From NCBI RefSeq assembly GCF_002939785.1, contig NZ_MDEC01000018.1, positions 34,346-98,345 on the forward strand: a stretch of 64,000 nt of DNA, given 5' to 3'. A program made the position numbers and the translations under genes. Source of the DNA: Xanthomonas codiaei. Lineage in GTDB: Bacteria > Pseudomonadota > Gammaproteobacteria > Xanthomonadales > Xanthomonadaceae. A model generated the notes under the pieces. That model was not told where the DNA came from, did not search any database, and worked only from the letters and a program-made list of their open reading frames with translations. Shown piece after piece: positions 60,729-64,000 of the stretch. Position 1 is the stretch's first letter; every line of letters starts with the position of its first letter.

Positions 60729-60996
60729 CGCGCCTCTCCCTGCCTGTCATGCCCGGCAGCGTGCAGTGCGGCCGCGGGATGAGCAAGGCTTGGCAGGTGG
60801 ACATGCAGTGCCGGCGCTGCAGCAGTGCAGGCCTCACGACCATAGGGCGATCATGGCTGCGCAGGCGGGCCGGAACTCGACGCCGCCATCGATACGAGCG
60901 TGCACGCAGCGGGCGAGCCATCCTGCGCAATCCAAACGTTTGACGCACCGGCCGCGCCACACCGTGCGGTGGACGCGGCCGCTGCATCCTTGGGCA

Positions 60997-62736
60997 TCAC
61001 GTGGCCCAGGTGTCGCGCAAGGTCACACTGCGGTTGAACACCGGCGTTGCTGCGCTGTGGTCGCGGCGGTCGGCGACGAAATAGCCGGTGCGCTCGAACT
61101 GGAACGCCTGTTCCGGCGCAGCCTGCGCGGCAGACGGCTCCACATAGCCGCGCACGCTGCGCTGGGACGCGGGGTTGAGATAGTCGCGGTAGGTCTTGCC
61201 TTCGGATTCGTCGTCGGGCTTTTCCACCGAGAACAGGCGGTCGTAGAGGCGGATTTCCGCTTCCACCGCATGCGCGGCGCTGACCCAATGGATGGTGCCC
61301 TTGACCTTGCGGTTGGCGCCCTCCATGCCCGGACGCGATTCCGGATCCAGCCAGCCGCGCAGTTCGACGATCTGCCCGTCAGCGTCCTTGATGACCTCAT
61401 CCACGCGCGCAATGCCGGCGCCGCGCAGACGGACTTCGCCGCCCGGCACCAGACGCTTCCAGCCCTTGGGCGGAACCTCGGCGAAATCTTCGCGCTCGAT
61501 CCACAGCTCGCGTGCGAACGGCACCTCGCGCGTGCCGAAGCTCTCGTCCTTGGGGTGGTTGGAAAACTGCAACGTCTCGGTGTGGCCGTCCGGCAGGTTG
61601 GTCAGCACCAGCTTGAGCGGCTCGATCACCGCCATGCGGCGTGCCGCGGCGGCATCCAGATCCTCGCGCAGGCAGCCTTCCAGCACCGAGAAATCGATCA
61701 GCGAGTTCTGCTTGCTGATGCCCACGCGATCCACGAACAGCCGCATCGCCGCCGGCGTGTAGCCGCGGCGGCGCAGACCCTGCAGCGTGTACATGCGCGG
61801 GTCGTCCCAGCCGTCCACCAGCCGTTCTTCCACCAGCGCGGTGAGCTTGCGCTTGCTCATCACCGTGTAGTTGATGTTCAGGCGCGAAAACTCGATCTGG
61901 CGCGGCTTGGCCGCTTCGCGCGGCAGGCCCTTGTCCAGCAATGGCTGCAGCAGTTCCGGGTGACTGGCCAGGTCCACCTTGTCCACGCACCAGTCGTACA
62001 ACGGGCGATGGTCTTCGAATTCCAGCGTGCACAGCGAATGTGTGATGCCTTCCACCGCGTCGCCCAGCGAATGGGCGAAGTCGTACATCGGGTAGATCGG
62101 CCAGGCGTTGCCGGTGTTCTGGTGCTCCACATGCTTGATGCGGTACAGCGCGGGGTCGCGCAGGTTGATGTTGCCGCTGGCCATGTCGATCCTGGCGCGT
62201 AGCGTGCGTGCGCCATCGGGGAATTCGCCCGCGCGCATGCGCCGGAACAGGTCCAGGTTTTCGTCCACGCTGCGCTCGCGGTACGGCGAGTTGCGGCCCG
62301 GTTCGGTGAGCGTGCCGCGGTACTCACGCACCTGCTCGGCGGAGAGGTCGCAGACGAAGGCATGGCCGTCGCGGATCAGTTTTTCCGCGGCCAGGTAATA
62401 CACCTCGAAGTAGTCCGAGGCATGGCGCAGCTGCGCCCACTCATAGCCCAGCCAGCGCACGTCGTCCTGGATGGCGACCACGAACTCGGGGTCTTCCTTG
62501 GCCGGGTTGGTGTCGTCCAGGCGCAGGTTGCACAGCCCGCCAAACTCGGCTGCCAGGCCGAAGTCCAGGCAGATCGCCTTGGCATGGCCAATGTGCAGGT
62601 AGCCGTTGGGCTCGGGCGGAAAGCGCGTGCGGATGACCGTGTGCTTGCCGCTGGCCAGGTCCTCGCGAACGATCTGGCGGATGAAGTCTTTCTTCTCCGC
62701 CGGGGCGGTGGCGTCGGTGACTGGGATCTCGGACAT
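60997..62736 (-). CDS. glnS: Glutaminyl-tRNA synthetase
   Basis: GlnRS charges tRNA-Gln. The 579-residue class I synthetase has [19 protein letters not shown], the HIGH motif in its GlnRS form, [12 protein letters not shown], and MSKRKL ([13 protein letters not shown]), the KMSKS equivalent. Then [14 protein letters not shown] and the two anticodon-binding beta-barrels follow, ending [20 protein letters not shown]. The ATG at 62736 ([12 protein letters not shown]) is chosen because residues upstream are not conserved in my recollection of the family. It is monocistronic, with 268 bases to the transporter gene. Confidence 0.96.
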   Translation of the reverse strand: MSEIPVTDATAPAEKKDFIRQIVREDLASGKHTVIRTRFPPEPNGYLHIGHAKAICLDFGLAAEFGGLCNLRLDDTNPAKEDPEFVVAIQDDVRWLGYEWAQLRHASDYFEVYYLAAEKLIRDGHAFVCDLSAEQVREYRGTLTEPGRNSPYRERSVDENLDLFRRMRAGEFPDGARTLRARIDMASGNINLRDPALYRIKHVEHQNTGNAWPIYPMYDFAHSLGDAVEGITHSLCTLEFEDHRPLYDWCVDKVDLASHPELLQPLLDKGLPREAAKPRQIEFSRLNINYTVMSKRKLTALVEERLVDGWDDPRMYTLQGLRRRGYTPAAMRLFVDRVGISKQNSLIDFSVLEGCLREDLDAAAARRMAVIEPLKLVLTNLPDGHTETLQFSNHPKDESFGTREVPFARELWIEREDFAEVPPKGWKRLVPGGEVRLRGAGIARVDEVIKDADGQIVELRGWLDPESRPGMEGANRKVKGTIHWVSAAHAVEAEIRLYDRLFSVEKPDDESEGKTYRDYLNPASQRSVRGYVEPSAAQAAPEQAFQFERTGYFVADRRDHSAATPVFNRSVTLRDTWAT

Positions 62737-63016
62737 GCGGGGCATCGGCAATAGGTAAACCGCAAGTTTAGGCGGTGGCACCGGTTAGGGGTAGGCGGCC
62801 GGCCCGGGGATGGGGCGGCGCAAGCCTGATCGGGTGAGTCCCGGGCATCTCCGGGTGCGCCGGAGAATCCGCCGTTGCAGGGATCCCCTTGCGGTTGCGC
62901 GCCGCCGCCGGCCGCATCGCGCGATGGTCACGTGCGGGCGTGGCCGGTCTGACGGCGCTGGCGGCAACCGGCCGCCCCGCGTACGCTGCGCCGACCCCGT
63001 CAGGAGCGCGCCCCGC

Positions 63017-63658
63017 ATGCCATTGCCCCGCCTGGTGATCGGCGACAAGACCCTGTCTTCCTGGTCGTTACGGCCGTGGTTGCTGTTGCGGCATTTCAGG
63101 ATTCCATTCGAGGAAGTCTGCCTGCCGCTGGATACGCCCGAATTCCAGACGCGTATCGTCGGTTACTCGCCCACCGGCAAGGTGCCGGTGTTGTGGGACG
63201 ACGCCCTGCACGTGTGGGATTCGCTGGCGATCTGCGAGTACGTCAACGAGCATTGGCTGGACGGGCGCGGCTGGCCGGCCGATCTGGCGGTACGCGCACA
63301 AGCCCGTGCGGCCGCAGCCGAAATGCATGCGGGCTTTGCCGCCTTGCGCAGCCAGTTGCCGATGAATCTCGCCCGCGCGCCCGGCCCGGCGCAATGGGAT
63401 GCCGCGGCCGAGCGCGACATCACCCGCATCCAGACGCTGTGGGCCAGCCTGCGCGCCGAGCATGGTCATGCGGGAAGTTTCCTGTGCGGTGACTTCGGCA
63501 TCGTCGATGCGATGTACGCGCCGGTGGCGCTGCGCTTTGCCAGCTATGGCGTGCCGCTGTTCGAAGCGGCCGGCGATTATCTGGCCGCGCTGGACGCACT
63601 GCCGGCGCTGCGCGAGTGGCGCCATGGGGCAGAGCGCGAACGCGCGGGGCGCGGCTGA
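63017..63658 (+). CDS. Glutathione S-transferase family protein
   Basis: A 213-residue cytosolic GST. The thioredoxin-like N-terminal domain reads LVIGDKTLSSWSLRPWLLLR with a catalytic Ser in SSWSLRPW, then YSPTGKVPVLWDDALHVWDS with the cis-Pro and the glutathione-binding Ser after WD. The helical C-terminal domain contains LCGDFGIVDAMYAPVALRF. The pattern matches the YfcF/zeta-like bacterial group. AGGAG precedes the ATG by 10 bases. No linked pathway genes are seen. Confidence 0.88.
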   Translation: MPLPRLVIGDKTLSSWSLRPWLLLRHFRIPFEEVCLPLDTPEFQTRIVGYSPTGKVPVLWDDALHVWDSLAICEYVNEHWLDGRGWPADLAVRAQARAAAAEMHAGFAALRSQLPMNLARAPGPAQWDAAAERDITRIQTLWASLRAEHGHAGSFLCGDFGIVDAMYAPVALRFASYGVPLFEAAGDYLAALDALPALREWRHGAERERAGRG

Positions 63659-63888
63659 GGCAGATCGCCTATCGCGTCAGCCACATCATCGATGCGCATC
63701 TGGCCAAACATGCACTGGAAGATGCCGGCATCACCGCCTTCGTATTCGGCGAATCGCTGCTGGGCGGCGCCGGCGAATTGCCGGCCTTCGGCGTGCTGCA
63801 GGTGTGTGTGGCCGACGCGCATCTGGGTCAGGCGCAGGCGGTGCTGGCCGAGATCGGTCTGTGCGTGCAGGTCACCCGCGCGCTGTAG
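63616..63888 (+). CDS. DUF2007 domain protein
   Basis: A small protein of at most 90 residues whose core, AYRVSHIIDAHLAKHALEDAG to LPAFGVLQVCVADAHLGQAQ, matches the DUF2007 (putative signal-transducing) family. The start is uncertain: GTG at 63616 lies inside the GST gene, while CTG at 63655 overlaps its stop codon and would give the usual length of about 77. It is probably co-transcribed with the GST gene. Function unknown. Confidence 0.72.
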   Translation: MAPWGRARTRGARLRQIAYRVSHIIDAHLAKHALEDAGITAFVFGESLLGGAGELPAFGVLQVCVADAHLGQAQAVLAEIGLCVQVTRAL

Positions 63889-63931
63889 CGTTAGAGCAGC
63901 CCAGCGCCAGTCGCAGATACCGTCTTGCCCC

Positions 63932-64000
63932 TCACCTGGCAAGGGCTTTCTGTGGGTCAAATGCGGTGCCCGATTTGAGGACGCCATAGACCAGATGCAG
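63932..64000 (-). mobile_element. 3' end of an IS110-type transposase gene (runs off right edge)
   Basis: On the minus strand the last 69 bases encode a C-terminus containing HLVYGVLKSGTAFDP and then a stop at 63932-63934. 'K.(L/V)(H/I)..YGV.KS...FDP' is how many IS110/IS116-family transposases end. Only 22 residues are visible, so the call rests on one motif. Bases 63889-63931 between the DUF2007 stop and this stop would include the end of the element; I could not mark its exact terminus. Confidence 0.5.

Overview
The window is high-GC chromosomal DNA from a Xanthomonas-type gammaproteobacterium. The assignment rests on the gene order lptD-surA-pdxA-rsmA-apaG-apaH, a Fur-controlled hemP/TonB receptor locus, a ColRS-type two-component pair, a ybbA/ybbP/esterase block, and intergenic repeats (GTAGGAG hairpin, CCCTCACCCC / CCTTCTCCCG palindromes, GGGAATC heptads) that I associate with xanthomonads. 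Species cannot be fixed from sequence reading alone; the X. citri / X. euvesicatoria side of the genus would fit. About 88% is coding. I see no tRNA, rRNA, CRISPR array, prophage or plasmid module. The only mobile-element trace is the last 22 codons of what looks like an IS110-type transposase running off the right edge.

Layout. 1-13.6 kb: N-terminal part of metK, a DUF457 membrane protein, a methyltransferase with dusB, rbsK with nupC (nucleoside/ribose use), an aldo-keto reductase, then a heme acquisition locus behind two Fur boxes (hemP, TonB receptor, a small HmuS-like protein, a DUF6607 protein). 13.7-17.4 kb: a taurine/alkanesulfonate set with the dioxygenase gene first, then substrate-binding protein, ATPase and permease. 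18-24 kb: FtsX-type ABC exporter (ybbP/ybbA) divergent from a TesA-like esterase, then a ColR/ColS-like pair. 24.4-31 kb: GDSL hydrolase, dgkA, lemA-ygcG-TPM, and lgt-thyA-folA, with heptanucleotide repeats at the 5' end of folA. 30.5-37.6 kb: the outer-membrane biogenesis operon lptD-surA-pdxA-rsmA-apaG-apaH. 37.7-42.4 kb: HDAC-like amidohydrolase, PduO-type cobalamin adenosyltransferase with a small membrane protein, and two ubiquinone hydroxylases.

42.5-53 kb is the most distinctive part, an aromatic-acid island. On the minus strand a MarR regulator, hydroxycinnamoyl-CoA hydratase/lyase, vanillin-type aldehyde dehydrogenase and feruloyl-CoA synthetase form a ferulate/p-coumarate to vanillate/4-hydroxybenzoate operon, with a 25-bp palindromic operator next to the regulator. 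Beside it lie a two-gene extradiol dioxygenase (catalytic subunit first, then the small subunit) that reads more like a split gallate dioxygenase than LigAB, LysR and GntR regulators, an outer-membrane phenol-degradation-type channel, a SnoaL-fold protein and an alpha/beta hydrolase. No lower-pathway genes (4-oxalomesaconate hydratase/aldolase) are in the window.

53-64 kb: EF-hand protein, an uncharacterised protein, a divergent pair of exported sugar enzymes (SMP-30/gluconolactonase-like and Tat-exported glucose-fructose oxidoreductase-like), rlmM, a nucleoside deaminase, a Cys-rich lipoprotein, an EamA transporter, glnS, a GST and a DUF2007 protein. All functional calls come from reading motifs and from memory of protein families; no database search was run.
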